Assembly: GCA_963978895.1 (NCBI GenBank)
Contig: OZ022247.1
Span: forward strand, 6,686,383 to 6,750,382
Reading direction: 5' to 3'
Length of the DNA: 64,000 nt
Origin: Erpobdella octoculata
Taxonomy: Eukaryota; Annelida; Clitellata; Hirudinida; Erpobdellidae
Positions 1 through 12,793 of the stretch are shown in pieces (position 1 is the first letter of the stretch; each line of letters opens with the position of its first letter). The notes beneath the pieces are model-generated. The model had not been told where the DNA came from and did no database searches. It saw only the letters and a list, made by a program, of their open reading frames with translations. Position numbers and translations under genes: made by a program.

Positions 1-96
1 AAGCAATATTGTGTCACATTCAACAAACTAAACAAATCGTAAGCAAAACAGAATAAATATTGAGTCCTGTAAAGGTTCAGTTTTGCATACAGCATC

Positions 97-216
97 AGCG
101 TACGCAGGCCGGATTAAGGCATGGTCAGGGTGTGCCACTGTAGATTGACCCCCACCAGTAAGGGATCTCCACCAGTCAGGGGCCCCCACCAGTAAGGGAC
201 CTCCAACAACCACAAC
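97..216. repeat. GC-rich repeat fragment with CCACCAGTAAGGG units
   Basis: CCACCAGT(A/C)AGGG occurs three times between 151 and 200, after GGCCGGATTAAGGC, a word typical of hAT ends. Probably a fragment of a transposon end. Its partner is not visible here. Confidence 0.35.
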
Positions 217-1780
217 AAACTACATGTGATCATAATTTAACTCTTTGTTGTTGATATCTCATATAACAATCGATTAAGAACAAGTAAATGCAGTCACAAA
301 ACAAAAGTACGTAGAGTTTATCAATACAGACACAGAAAACGCGTTTGACAACTGCATATCAGTAAGATCCTTAAAATAGTTCAAACTGTACTGGAATTTG
401 TAAAAACCTTAATTTTTTTAAGCAACCTTTCTACAGGTCCTAACATATGAGATGAGGACGAACACAAACCTAAATAACTACGATTCAACAGAAAACACAA
501 CCTCCTGAAAATGCAAAAAATAAATAAACCAAAAAACAGTTTGGCTTATTTAAATTGTTGATTTAAGCAGCTGATAGTTACACCACTTGACAATTTTACG
601 CTCTTTTAAAGATAATTTGTAAACAATAGAAAGGTAATATGGGAAGGTGTCTGCGTTACAGACAAGATTATACTAAACGAAATTCAGTTAGAAATCAGTG
701 GCTGAAATGTTAACTCAACAACTATGAGTCACAGACAGAGAAACTTGTTTAAACTTTAAAAAAAGAATTTTAAATAAAAATTTCATTTTTTAACCGTTAT
801 TTAGACCAAATTAAAACTATTTTTTTGTCTTTTTCAGTGGTTTCCTAATATGTTTAGACGGCGATTATATTACCCTACTATTTTTAATTAAAACTACAAA
901 TTAAAATGCTGTTTATTTTCAGCTTTAAAAAAAGGTCAAATAAGTATCTATAAAAATAATTTTGACTGTTCTTCTCAACGGCAAGTATCTATTTTTCGAT
1001 ACGATTGGAAACAAAAAGAGAATGATAATGTTAAGGAAACCGAGTATGATTTAGTGGAGTTATGTTCAAGTGAACTTCAAGACCACTGTTAACAAAAAAA
1101 GAAATAGAAAAGTCTTTAGCGTTGTGTAGAAGCTGGTTAAACTAAATGAAGTGGTGATGTAGTGAGGAAGTTTGTTCCACATTTTAAGCCCGATGGCGTC
1201 GATGGATCTTCTGTCGAGCGTTGTGCGATGGGTCGGTGGTGTCAGGAAAAATCCCTGGATGCTGATCTAAGCCTCTGCAGCCCCACTACGTCTGCCACAT
1301 GGGCAAAAGACAGGTATGGAGGAACTTGGCCTTTAAGGTATTAAGTACTATTGTTGCAATCTTGTAATGTTTTGTAAATTGCTGTGTTAAAAACCCAATC
1401 AGCAATCAGACGAATTAAATTGTTTTAAGAGATCATGTTTCATTTTTGAATTATTAAGTTATTAGAAACGAAGAGTTTCAATTTTTATCGGGTGTGACCT
1501 CTTGATCTCCGGCTTCAAGAGAAATCACCACCTCTAACCTGCACAGGGGGCTTCAACAGATTGATTCCAGCCCTGAGCATATCAAAGTTTCAGTGAGGAG
1601 TTAGTTCAATCAACATATAATTCATTTCGGATATGATAAGATAAGACGGTCATTTAATGTTAACGAAAGAATCTCGAGTTACTGTTGAATAGCCACACGT
1701 CGTTCAAATGAACATCAATTTTAATTCACATGCACGTTATTTTCTTACTCCTTGTTTTCTTTGCCTGACGAAGCTGTAAA
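217..1780. other. AT-rich intergenic DNA, no gene seen
   Basis: No frame longer than about 60 codons has a recognisable motif. The short frame at 1162-1344 starts with a non-ATG codon and resembles nothing I know. Confidence 0.6.
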
Positions 1781-2019
1781 GGGTGGACATGGGTCTATTT
1801 TTAGTGACCAAACTCAACCCAACCCAACCTGACCCAACCTGACCTAATTTAAAAGTTAACTTTTCTAACCCAACCCAACCCACTGTTAAAATTTGATTTC
1901 AATGGAAATTTAAAAATAATGTTTAATTTTTGTCAACTAACCCAAGTTTGTTTAAAAAATAGACTTAACCCAACCCAACTCGACAAAATCCATGGATCAA
2001 TCCAACCCATATTCACCCC
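1781..2019. mobile_element. MITE with AACCC-rich interior, 239 bp
   Basis: The left end GGGTGGACATGGGT and the inverted right end (ACCCATATTCACCCC) match imperfectly. The interior has clusters of (C)CAACCCAACC near 1812-1846, 1867-1882 and 1968-1980, resembling degenerate telomere-like pentamers. No target duplication is evident. Confidence 0.5.
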
Positions 2020-5000
2020 TCATACGGGATAAAAGACCCTGAGTAGCACCGTTGTACTGGTGACCCCTGATCATTGCACTTTATATAAATTGCCTTTTGT
2101 TTAATAACAAAAAAAATAAAAAAATAATTCTTGTTAAAAATACAACAGAAAAAGGAAGGCCTAGCTTAAAATAAATTAAAATTTATTTCATAAGCTCGAA
2201 AAGCGTACGATGAACGAGTGATTTTAAAATAGAGAAACTGAAATTGAATATTAAACAAGTGAACCGTAAAAAACTTTGATTTTTTTTTAAATTCCTTTAT
2301 ACATTGTTTTATTTACTCATTTATTTATAGTTTTTTTAGCGTAATTATCTCAAAATTAGTTTTTGGTCCTAGCAAGTCTATGGACCAAAGTTTAGAACGA
2401 TTGCATTGTGGGAAATGGGTTTGTGTTCAATCAATCAATCAATCAATCAGACAGAGGATATGTGTTAATTTAAAGGATTTAAAAAAAGTTAATTGTCTCT
2501 TTATTACCAGTAAGACAATCAGAAAACACTGAAGAGAGGGCGAAAATTGATTATTAAAATTTATCGTGTGAAGGTGATATGAATGCTCTCCTGCTTACAT
2601 CCCCAACAGTGACTTGAGTTTTAAAAAACTAAATAAGTTAACAAAAAAACACAAAAAATTGCTTGCATGATCTTTGAGCGTAAATAAATGTAGTAAATAA
2701 GTGATGGTTGTAGCCCTCGGTAGAGTTTTGTAAGCTACGTTTAAGATTTTACTGTTTCCGACTGTTTGGTTCATGTATTAATTTATCTTATAAAATAAAC
2801 ACGGTAAGTCAGTAATAAACCAAAATTTAGCTAGCCTCTTGCTGCCATTCAAGTTTGGCTATCTAGCTCAGCAGCTCCAACAATATTTTATAGAAATGGA
2901 ATAAATGAGAAAACTTACATGAGCTAATTTCTAAAATATGCGTTAAGAATAAAGAGAGTAGAATAACATTTATATAAAAATCTTCTTAGAAATAGAAACT
3001 TCTATTTATTTCTGAATGCACTAATTAAGTAGAATATTTTAAGTATTTAAGTAGAATACATTGAGTAGAATGTTCTTTAATATAAAAATGAGTGACAATC
3101 ATTTATTTTTTTTTACAAATTCTGTCACTCATAGATCCATAAAAAATGAACATCCCACACTTTTATATTTTTCAAACTATTTACTTTTTTTTTTTAGCGC
3201 ATATTGAAGTAAGAGTGTATTTTTTAAATAATTTTTTATATTTTTTATATAAAATTTTGAGCAAAGAGAAGCCATCGCGACAAACGTGTATCTGAAACAC
3301 TGAAAGTCACCACAAAGCTATTTAAGACCAGAACATTAGCAAATGTGGGTTTACCCGAACATTTTGTAACTATCAGAGAATGCCGAACTTTACATTTCAA
3401 TAATCAATTGTCAATAAATAATTGAAATACTTTATGTTATTATACATGAAATTATTCTCATTTTTCTGTGGATGAATACAAATGCAGCATTTATTTGAAA
3501 ATTTCATAAATTGTTATTTTTATAAAACCTAAAGGAACGTTTTAAAAACTAAATTTTGATTTACTGAGCGTTAGGAGCCAGTATGAAAGGTTTTGTCATC
3601 AACGTCTGATGAAATTTGTTTACGTTTACAACGAGAGATATTATTCACATTATAAAAATAAGTTTTTTTGACTGCTTTCTATAGTCAGCAGACTTAGAAA
3701 TTATGATGATTTTAAGCAAATTTATGCTATTTTATATTATAGTTGGTTTCACATATATTTATAATAATAGTCAAAAAATTCCACTTTCAGATTTCAATTC
3801 TGCAAAAAATCAATAATGCAAAAGTATATTAAATTTTTGGATCAGAAATAAAATGATTTTACTTATATCTTATCAATGAAAAATTATTAGTAATAAATGA
3901 TTAAAAAAAAATTAGCTGTAATTTTTAAATAATTTACGTTTCTGTAAATATTTTTAGAAACTAAAAAGTTTAATAATTAGTTTTAAGCGGTCACAACGCA
4001 AAAATAATAAATATGATTTACATAAAATATAATCATAATAAATGCTGCATTAACAAAACTCAGTGCAATCAGTAATAAAACTCAAATGAAAAAGATTCTT
4101 TAAAGTATTAAATGACTTTTCCTGTTGAAAAATTGCAAACGAAGGAGACACGTAGAAATATTGATATTTTACTTAAATTTAGCCTAATCATGATTTTGTA
4201 TTTTTATTAACTAACTCTTTATTTTAGGCAAAATATAATATTTGATTTTTAGTCTACAAGTGAGTCTAAGAAGGCTAATACACTGGATATGCCAAATAAA
4301 TGCATACACATTTAAGCTGACTATACTGACAAATATTTAGTTTATCGATGAAACAAAATTAACTGTTTCTTATTGAGTATATTTTTCAAATTGTATACAT
4401 GCTTTGAATCTGTTTTTGTAGAGGTTCGATTAGACATGCAAAATTCATGCAATGTTTGTGTTCCAAAAAAATATTATAAACTAACTAAAATTTCAGATGT
4501 CTTAATTAATTTATAAAAACAATTTTGAACAATAATAAAAGTGATTGACATATGCTGCGTTATTGACTGTTTATTAATAGCAATAATATTTATGATAATA
4601 TTAACTAAAACTAACGTAAAACAATCACTTCACAAAATAAGCATTTAACTTTAACTTATTTGCAAGTGATAAAGATAAGGACTTTTTTTATCAAGTCAAT
4701 AATAATAATATTTCAACAAGTTACTATTTTCAAATTTAAATTTATAGACATTGTGGTTGACTATAAAACAAATAAAACCATCAAGCATATTATAGCTTGG
4801 TTATTTTTTAAACATTTTTTTCATTATTAATCGTAACAATAAACATGAAGATAAAAAGTTGAACATCTTTTCAGTTTTATTTAATTTTATTTCTTTAATA
4901 GAATTTCTAGTTGAATATTTATAATATATTAAAAAAATATTTTATTGCTTATTTTAAAGCAATTGCAAACTTTTATTTATTATAAATTCTAAATTGTTGA

Positions 5001-5560
5001 AAATATGTTTGATTCACGTTCCGACATTCTTACAAAATTACAATAAATGATTTACAAATATTTCTTTTGATTAAATAAAGAATATAAATCAATCTTTTAT
5101 GACAACGAATAAAATCAACAAATTTGATTTCAAAATGTTTCAGAAAAGCGATGTCTAAAAGAAAATTAAATAAAGTTTGATAAATGTGACAGCCATTCTT
5201 CATTGCCGAAGATTTCACTATGGATCCGATACATTTGACAAGGAAGATGATTTATTTAAAACACAATTATTTCATAAATTTGAATTTGATTTTTGTATGT
5301 TTTTTACTGAAATAAATTTTATCAATTATAAATGTGTTTGTCAAATAACAATTTCAGTTATTAATTAATTGTAACAAAAAGTTTTTGATTTAATTTTCAT
5401 TTTATCTTGTTCGTTTTTCATATAAAGTGCTTAGGCGATTTCTGCAAGGAAAGGCGTTCCAACTTTGAACTCTTAACAGCACTGTAGCTAGGTAGGTGTT
5501 GTGGAGTGGAGGAGAACTCTTTGATGTGTTTGATTCCTGGGGTTGCAATTTGAGATAGAA
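2020..5560. other. AT-rich intergenic DNA, no gene seen
   Basis: Frames here are short and of biased composition. A small (CAAT)n run lies at about 2427-2450. Nothing else is recognisable. Confidence 0.6.
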
Positions 5561-5837
5561 GTGTGCGCCGACGTCATATCAGACCGACGGCGGCGGTGCC
5601 TGTCTATTGACGGCGGCGTTTCATCTGAATTTTCTTTTATTAAGAACGATTACGACGTGAAATAAAAAACAAATTTAAACCAGAAGTACTAGTTCAATTT
5701 GCAGTTTAACTGAGTTGTGACAATTTAAACTTAATTAATGTTAGTTGGTCAAAAATGTAAATTTTTGTGTACAAAAATAATCTAGTCAACGGATAATGGT
5801 GCCATGGCAGTGAGCTTGGAATAAACCGTTAAACTCG

Positions 5838-6440
5838 CAGTTTAAAAATACGCTTCGACGACGCACTTGTAGCTGGAATAGCTAAAATAATTTGGGTAAG
5901 CTCCGAAAGTTCTGGATAAGTTTTATTCTGTTCTGCGTATTCCACCAAGCCAGGTGGTCATTCGGAGATACTGTTAAGCATCTATACTGCTGAATGTTGC
6001 GTTCTTATGACATCGTCGCTGCACTTGCAAGCTTCATGAGCATATCATATTTTGTTCGTTTCCTTAGACTTTTTTCAGCTGTTTCATCGCGACTAGTTTG
6101 ATCGTCTTGGCTTTTTCTCAGAATCACCAACGTACTTTTGGACTGCTAGCTTAAAAAATTCTACAGCCATCTTGTTTTGGTCTTTAAAATATTTTTAGAC
6201 AGTGGTCAAGGCACGTTGAGATGGGTCAGCATTACTATGATCTAGAACCATGCGCATTTTGACTTCACGATACTGCTGTCTGTTGCTAAATCTGTCAGGA
6301 CCTATACAATCTCCGCCTTGAACAATAAAACAATGCTAATTGTTGGATATTCCAAACCACTTAGTACTTCAATAGCCGTTTGAAATAATTTAAGAAATTG
6401 GACCAAATTATTAATCGTTTTCCATTCCTCATTGCTCGAT
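5838..6440 (-). pseudogene. Decayed hAT transposase, C-terminal part
   Basis: Reading the minus strand and switching frames, I find EEWKTINNLVQFL and VLSGLEYPTISI near 6320-6440 (the region before the dimerisation domain), then WWNTQN, KTYPELSELTQIIL and AIPATSASSKRIF near 5840-5960 (the hAT dimerisation block). Stops and frameshifts lie between these pieces, and the catalytic-region Glu of SxRxF is Lys. The N-terminal half is absent. It lies inside the inverted ends at 5561 and 7591, so it probably was the transposase of that element. Confidence 0.8.
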
Positions 6441-6799
6441 TGCTCAGCAATTTATTAAAAAGACGTAAACAACTTTTCAATAAGTTACTAATATTTAATT
6501 ATATATATATATATATACTCGCTCCCATTTCCTTCTCGGCTTGCTTTCCCTCTCCCGGTCGCTTTCCTGTTCCCGCCTGCTCTCCCGTTCCCGTTCCCGG
6601 TCGCTTTCCTGCTTCCGTTTGCACTTTCGCTCCTAATTGATTTTTTGTTCCGGCTTGCTTTTCCGATCCCGTTCCCGCTTATTCTCCAGTTCTCGTTTCC
6701 GTTTGCTCTCCCGCTCATTTGTGACCGATCTAAATTTTTTTTACAGAAACCTTCCTCTATTGACTCTCAAGGACAAACGTACAAGCAAACAGACGGTCA

Positions 6800-6929
<130 letters not shown>

Positions 6930-7188
6930 TGTCGTTTATGCATTGCTACACCATTCATCCGATCGTAATGAAATGTTTACACAACCTTGAAAGTCCGGAG
7001 ACAGTTATAATAAAAAAAATTGAAATCAAACAAAAAAATGAGCGGAGGGGGAGAGCGAGTGGAAACGGGAATTGGAAAATGAGCGAAAACGGAAAGAGCG
7101 GAAACGGGAAAGCAAGCGGAACGGAAAATTGACCAAGAGCGAAAGAGTGAGTGGGAAAGAAAAAATGACCGGGAGCGGGAAATAGACC

Positions 7189-7368
7189 GGAAGCGGTGAA
7201 GCAACCGGAGCGGTGAAGAAACCGGGAGCGGTGAAGCAACCGGGAGCGGTGAAGCAACCGGGAGCGGTGAAGCAACCGGGAGCGGTGAAGCAACCGGGAG
7301 CGGTGAAGCAACCGGGAGCGGTGAAGCAACCGGGAGCGGTGAAGCAACCGGGAGCGGTGAAGCAAGCG
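7189..7368. repeat. 18-bp minisatellite, about 10 copies
   Basis: The unit GGGAGCGGTGAAGCAACC is repeated head to tail, nearly perfect in the middle and diverged in the first two and last copies. Eighteen is a multiple of three, so open frames run through it in several directions. They encode only repeat peptides. Confidence 0.95.
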
Positions 7369-7591
7369 AGAAAGCGACCGGGATCCGGTAAACGACCAGG
7401 AACGGGAGACAAACGGGAATGGGAGAGCAACCAGGAACGTGAGAGCATATGGGGAAGGAAACGGGAGCGAGATATATATATAGGATTATTTGCAACAACG
7501 ATTGAGCGAATAAAACATCAATTTAGAAAAAAAACCGTCGGCGGCGGCGCGAAAATCTCGGCGGCGGCGGCACAGATCGGCCGGCGCACAC

Positions 7592-10019
7592 CGTTAATTT
7601 GGGATCGAGCACAAATTTTGATAGGACAGTGTGAAAGATTTCAGCTCGTTACGATATCAGAAAGCTGGTCAAATTAACGATGGCAGATTTTGTGACAACG
7701 AACTTTGGATTGAGCGGAGGATAATCGTTTAATTTGTTTAATTATAATAGAACAGACTCTAGCGATTGTTTTTAAATTAGTTGCAAAATTAAATCTTTGA
7801 ATTGATTGCCATCTGGCAAACATCTGCATATTTGAAACGTGAATCATTTCTAGTAGTTTGTACAGTTCTTATTATCAATAAACCGTACACATATAAAATA
7901 TAAATTGAATAAAGAATTTAATTATTTCAATGAGCTTAATAGTTATTTATATTCAATACTGGTTCCAAAGTTTTACAGTAGATCGGACAAGCAAATTCAG
8001 ATTACTGAATGAAAACAGTAAGTTAAATAATTTGATAGCTGCCATGTGTTCATTATGTGTGATATTGTTCAGCGTCTGTGTGACTGTGGATCAATCAGTA
8101 GAGTGCTTTAAATTATCTGGTCATGGGTTTCAATTGAATGATTCATTAGCAGCCAGGTAATTTGTCAAATTACAGTTGATCTTAGAAGAAATGATTTCAA
8201 ATTTTACTGTGAAGAGTTTTTCAATGCATAATACTTTGACTTATAGGAATTTTTAAAACAATTAGTCAACTCATATGCTAAAAAATTTCAGCCGCCAAAT
8301 AAAAAATCGAAACTATTATTTTTTTAATCGAAAGCGAGAGCTTTTAATTTTAACGTAAGTATCTCTTTTATAATAAGAAGTCAACAATTTAAAATAATTG
8401 TCGATGTTCATGGAAAAATAGCCTGACCATGCGAAGTTCTAAAAAAATCTATTATAGTTCTTCGGATTAATTTGATTGGTATTTTAAGTATTTTATTTTG
8501 TCCTAAATAATCTTTTTGTTTCTTAATTTATCAAAAATCAGAGTTAAAAAAATTAAAACAGAATAAAAATTGTTCATCAATTAAAGTATTGTTTTTAAAC
8601 ACCTGAACATAAAAAAATTGATACTCAAATAATTATTATTCTACAGCCATTTAAATTCAGTTCTATTGCATTTTTCGAATCGTATCACAAGAAGCATAGC
8701 ATCTGTGCATTCTTCGAAATAACGAAGTGTTAAACCCCTAAGGGATAAGCGAGCGGTGATAAAACTGAATAAAACGATAAAACGAAGAGTCGGAAACTTC
8801 TCTTATCACACTCTATTTAACGTAGTTTCTTGTTTTTATGAATAAAACATTTCTGCATATAACAAAAATATTATTACAGTTGATTTTGTCGGTGCATGTG
8901 TATTGTTTGAAAAATATAACTAGAAGATATTCCAATTTAAAAATGAAAAAAAAATGGAAATAATGTTGGTTTTTAAAATGTTTATTCAATTTTAATTGAA
9001 CATTTTCTAATAACTTCAACTAGCCGGAACAACAAAGCATGGATGGTGTTTGATGAATTGCCTTTCAACCCGAGTTCAATAGCGCCTGGAAATATCAGGT
9101 TTTAAATAACAGTAACCAAGACACCTTCAAGTAGTCTAGTCTAAGTAAAGAAAGACAGGCTCAATAGCGATGAAGTGTTACTGGTAAACTTAACTGCGTA
9201 GAACAAAGCTGGTAATAATTTATAATTAGGAATTGAAATTTATTTTCAGGCTATAAATTTTTAGAGATTATCAATAATTGAACAATTAAAGTAAAATTTC
9301 CAACAAAAAGTTTTAATAATTTCCAATTACAGTTAGTCTACCGGGTTCAATATTTATTTACAGGGTAAATATTTCTTCAAATAAATTCATAATAATTTGC
9401 ATCAAAAGAAAATTAGATTCATTCTAGCGGAAAATCTCTGAATGGCTAGCAGACTAGCAAGGAGAAACAATTAATTCTTACGACAACCGAGGGAGAAATA
9501 ACGTTTTTTTGAGATGGATATAAAAACAGAAGCAAACTTTATCCGTTTTAATTAAACTTTTTTTTTGAAAAAAAAACTGATGACAAGTTTTTTTTCAAAT
9601 AGGAATTTAAATGTTTTTTTTTTAAAAAACGTTGTAATTTATTTAAAATTACTCGACTGCATTTTGTGCTAAATGCACATTATTTAGTTCTAGATGTAAA
9701 TTATGTCGACACCAAAATAAGAAATAGCTAGCAGAAATTTGGTTTTAATGCAATTACGTGATTAAAATTTATTGTCATTCCAAGTAGCTTTCTGACATAG
9801 ACAGTGCCTACGCATAGAACTCTGTATCCAAGGCGCGCATGAAAGCCACACGTAAATCAATTGCTTGTTTTTCATGCATAAACAATGTCTTTGCCTTTGC
9901 CTGCTTGTTTCTATTGGGCAGGGTTATTTTATTTTGCGATTTATACTAAAAAACAACTTCAAATAAAATAAATTTTCAATTATGTTGAAAATTATAAATT
10001 TAGAAATTTTCAGTTACAA
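7592..10019. other. Intergenic DNA, no gene seen
   Basis: No convincing coding sequence. Slightly less AT-rich patches (for example 8690-8800 and 9020-9180) hold no motif I recognise. Confidence 0.55.
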
Positions 10020-10737
10020 TGATTTTTGTATATAGTGAAGGCTATTAATGTTTTTAGCTATAGCGGCTATTGTGCATTTTAAATACAATTAGCAAAGTAA
10101 CTTTTAACCTTATTACATAATTTAATAATAGAACTAATTTCGAAAATAAATTTAATAGACTCTTAAGTTATGCTTGCACATAAAATAATTAAAATTTTAA
10201 CTGATGATTTATTCGTCATTAAGTAAATGTTTTTTTTTTAGTAAAAAGTTTTAAAAATTTTTGATTAATAAATTATATGTAGATGTGAAAAATTTATTTT
10301 TTTGACGGTATAAAAAAAATGGAAAAGGCACTTATTTGTTGAAATAATTTTCATTATTTCAAAAATGTTGAAATAATTAAATGTTTTATTTTTGCTTATC
10401 AAATGATTCTAAATTTAAAAAAAAATATTTATTCAGTTGTTATTAAACAATTTATGCAACAGAGAAAATTTTTAAATATATATTCAAGAGTATAGTTATA
10501 CATTTATTTCTCAATTGTATTTTTATTTAAAATATTTGTTGCAGAATTTCTGTGCTATATTTTTAAAAATTAAAAATCAATTTTAAATTATTTCAATTTG
10601 TTTACAACATCTTTGGCTAAAGAATTCAGTTTAAAAATTTGTTTCCTGTGGTTATTAAAAAAAAATAAAAAATTCATTGAGAGAATTTAATAAAATAAAA
10701 ATATATCTATTTTATTTTTATACTAAAATTCAGATTA

Positions 10738-10851
10738 TTTAGTGGAAATTTTCTATTACTTAAGGAATAAAAATTATTAGTGGTTATTCTCTAATACTTA
10801 AGGAATAAAAATTATTAGTAGACATTCTCTAATACTTCAGCAATAAATATT
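10738..10851. repeat. 38-bp tandem repeat, 3 copies
   Basis: The unit TAGTGGTTATTCTCTAATAC plus TTAAGGAATAAAAATTAT is repeated three times, and the outer copies are diverged. Confidence 0.85.
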
Positions 10852-11033
10852 GATGCGTTTTAATTTTGTTTTAGTTACTTCGACAAAAATGCTAGACAGT
10901 TAGAAATTTTGATTTCTTCAGTTATAGCGCAACAATGTTCTGTAATAAAACTATTAATCTTAATATGTCATAATTTATAACTGGCCATTGTGCCACTTAC
11001 TCTGTACTAAGTCATTTAAATAAGTTTGTATTT

Positions 11034-11155
11034 ATAGCAGCTATCGTGCAAAGTGCTCCTTAGTTAGATATTCTAGTATCTTTGTAGTTATAGCAGCTAT
11101 TGTGCAACTTAATTCTTAGTAAGACATTCTAATGTCTCTTTAGTTGTAGCAGCTA
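11034..11155. repeat. 56-bp tandem repeat, about 2.2 copies
   Basis: Units begin TATAGCAGCTATYGTGCAA (11034 and 11090), and a third partial copy starts TGTAGCAGCTATT near 11145. A related single copy (TATAGCGGCTATTGTGCA) lies at 10062, so the array is part of a dispersed family. Confidence 0.8.
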
Positions 11156-11860
11156 TTAAATAACACTGAAGGCTCTAAACAAAGAGAATGTTTAATATTG
11201 GTCGCCGTTGCCTAACAAATATGGCCTTCTAAAAATAAAATAAAATCTTACAGAATTGTTCAGAGTAACTGAAGTTTTTTTTATTTTTTTAAAACCGCCA
11301 ATTAAAAGTTTCTAATCTCGTTCAAATATAAATATGATTTTAATCATTTAAATTTAAAAAAATTACGTAATCTTATTCGTGAGGTCTTTAGAAGATTTAT
11401 TTCTTCCGCTTATAATTTAGAAAACAATTTTTCCTGTTTATCAACAAATATTGTTGTATTACTTATGTAACTAAACCCGACTATGAATCATTCAATAATT
11501 TTAATAACTTCGAACTGAATTTGACCTGTTTTTATTAAATTGTTGCTTGTGGTAAAAAGTCTCAGACTCACGTCCTCTAATGAAATGAAATCAAATTAAA
11601 TCAAATGAGTCTAATTTATGTTTTTCATGTTTGTTTCAACTTCACTACCACACGATATACAATCAAAAATTTCCCTAAATAACGTTATAAAAATAAATTT
11701 GTGTTCGCTAGGTGTCTCTAGTTTTTGTTCCAGTTTTTAGGTACTCGCATTTTATTGCTTCGTAATATACAATTGAAATATTTCATAAGAAGGATAAAAA
11801 ATGAGTATTAATTGTTTAGAAGTTATAGCAAATTGTTACTAAGCTATATATGAATCAATA

Positions 11861-12791
11861 AGGGAAAGTGGGGTAATATGGGGCCTCGGGTAATATGGGG
11901 TACCCACCTTTTTATTATAAGAACAGCGTTATAAGAATATTTAATTAGCGATCTATGGTCGTATTGGTTATGTAACTCTGCCGCATAGCCGATTAAGCAA
12001 TTTTGTTTACGAGTTTACGTAATAGATTAGAAATCATTTTATAACGTTTTATGTTAAGTTCCATCAACTGGGTTTCTCTACGCATAAAAAAAAAGTAAGA
12101 TATTTTCTAACAATTGTGAATTTCTATTTTTTTGGGATATACTTTAACAGTGTTTTTAATTATCAGCCGCTACAATGTTGATTTTCCAAAATTTTACAGA
12201 TTTTATTCGTGGTAGGCTGTTGGGTAATATGGGGTATCTGGGCTGGGGTAATATGGGGTACACCCCATATTACCATATTCATGATTTCTTCACTTTTTAC
12301 ACGCATTTCATCATTGATCTGTTACCTTTATTTTATTATGTCATTACTTTATACTGCTTTATTATCTTTTCAGATGCCACGTAATTATGCAAAACTTACA
12401 ATACGGACCCCAGAGTCAACATCTGCAGTGACCCTCATTTAATATTTTTAAAATGTTTTTATTACTTATTTTATTGTTTTATTAATACAATATTGTTTTA
12501 TAACAATTACTTTTGTTGTCCTTGTTATATTTAGGTTTAATGAAAGCTGGAACATACCCAACATTCAAGTACCCCATATTACCCCACCTCTAGTGGGTAA
12601 TATGGGGTACTTGAATGCTACACTTTATTCAATTATTTTCTAAAAAATGAAATAATATTTGCTTAAATGTTTCATTAACTCATAGTAATATGTCTGCTTG
12701 GTATACAAAGAAAAAAAATTAAATTTCTGCCACTATAATATGGTTTAAATTATATTTTTTGTTAAGTACCCCATAATACCCCACTTTCCCC
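11861..12791 (+). mobile_element. pogo/Tc1-mariner-like non-autonomous element, 931 bp
   Basis: The left end AGGGAAAGTGGGGTAATATG and the right end (complement GGGGAAAGTGGGGTATTATG) form inverted repeats flanked by TA (11859-11860 and 12792-12793), the target duplication of Tc1/mariner-pogo elements. The word GGGTAATATGGGGTA recurs inside in both orientations near 11889, 12222, 12246, 12571 and 12595, perhaps as extra transposase-binding sites. A short transposase start remains (see 12374-12442). Confidence 0.75.
12374..12442 (+). pseudogene. Remnant N-terminus of a pogo-like transposase
   Basis: ATG opens MPRNYAKLTIRTPES and closes after 22 codons. MPRNY or MPRKY followed by basic residues is a common start of pogo/jerky-type transposases. 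A splice-acceptor-like CTTTTCAG lies just upstream of the ATG. The rest of the gene is missing, so this is a relic. The identification rests on a short motif. Confidence 0.5.
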
Positions 12792-12793
12792 TA

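Noticed and set aside
6955..7677. Open frames of 136-173 codons on both strands
   Set aside because: They are driven by the 18-bp minisatellite and its flanking repeat arms, whose unit length is a multiple of three. No domain and no codon-bias sign of a gene.
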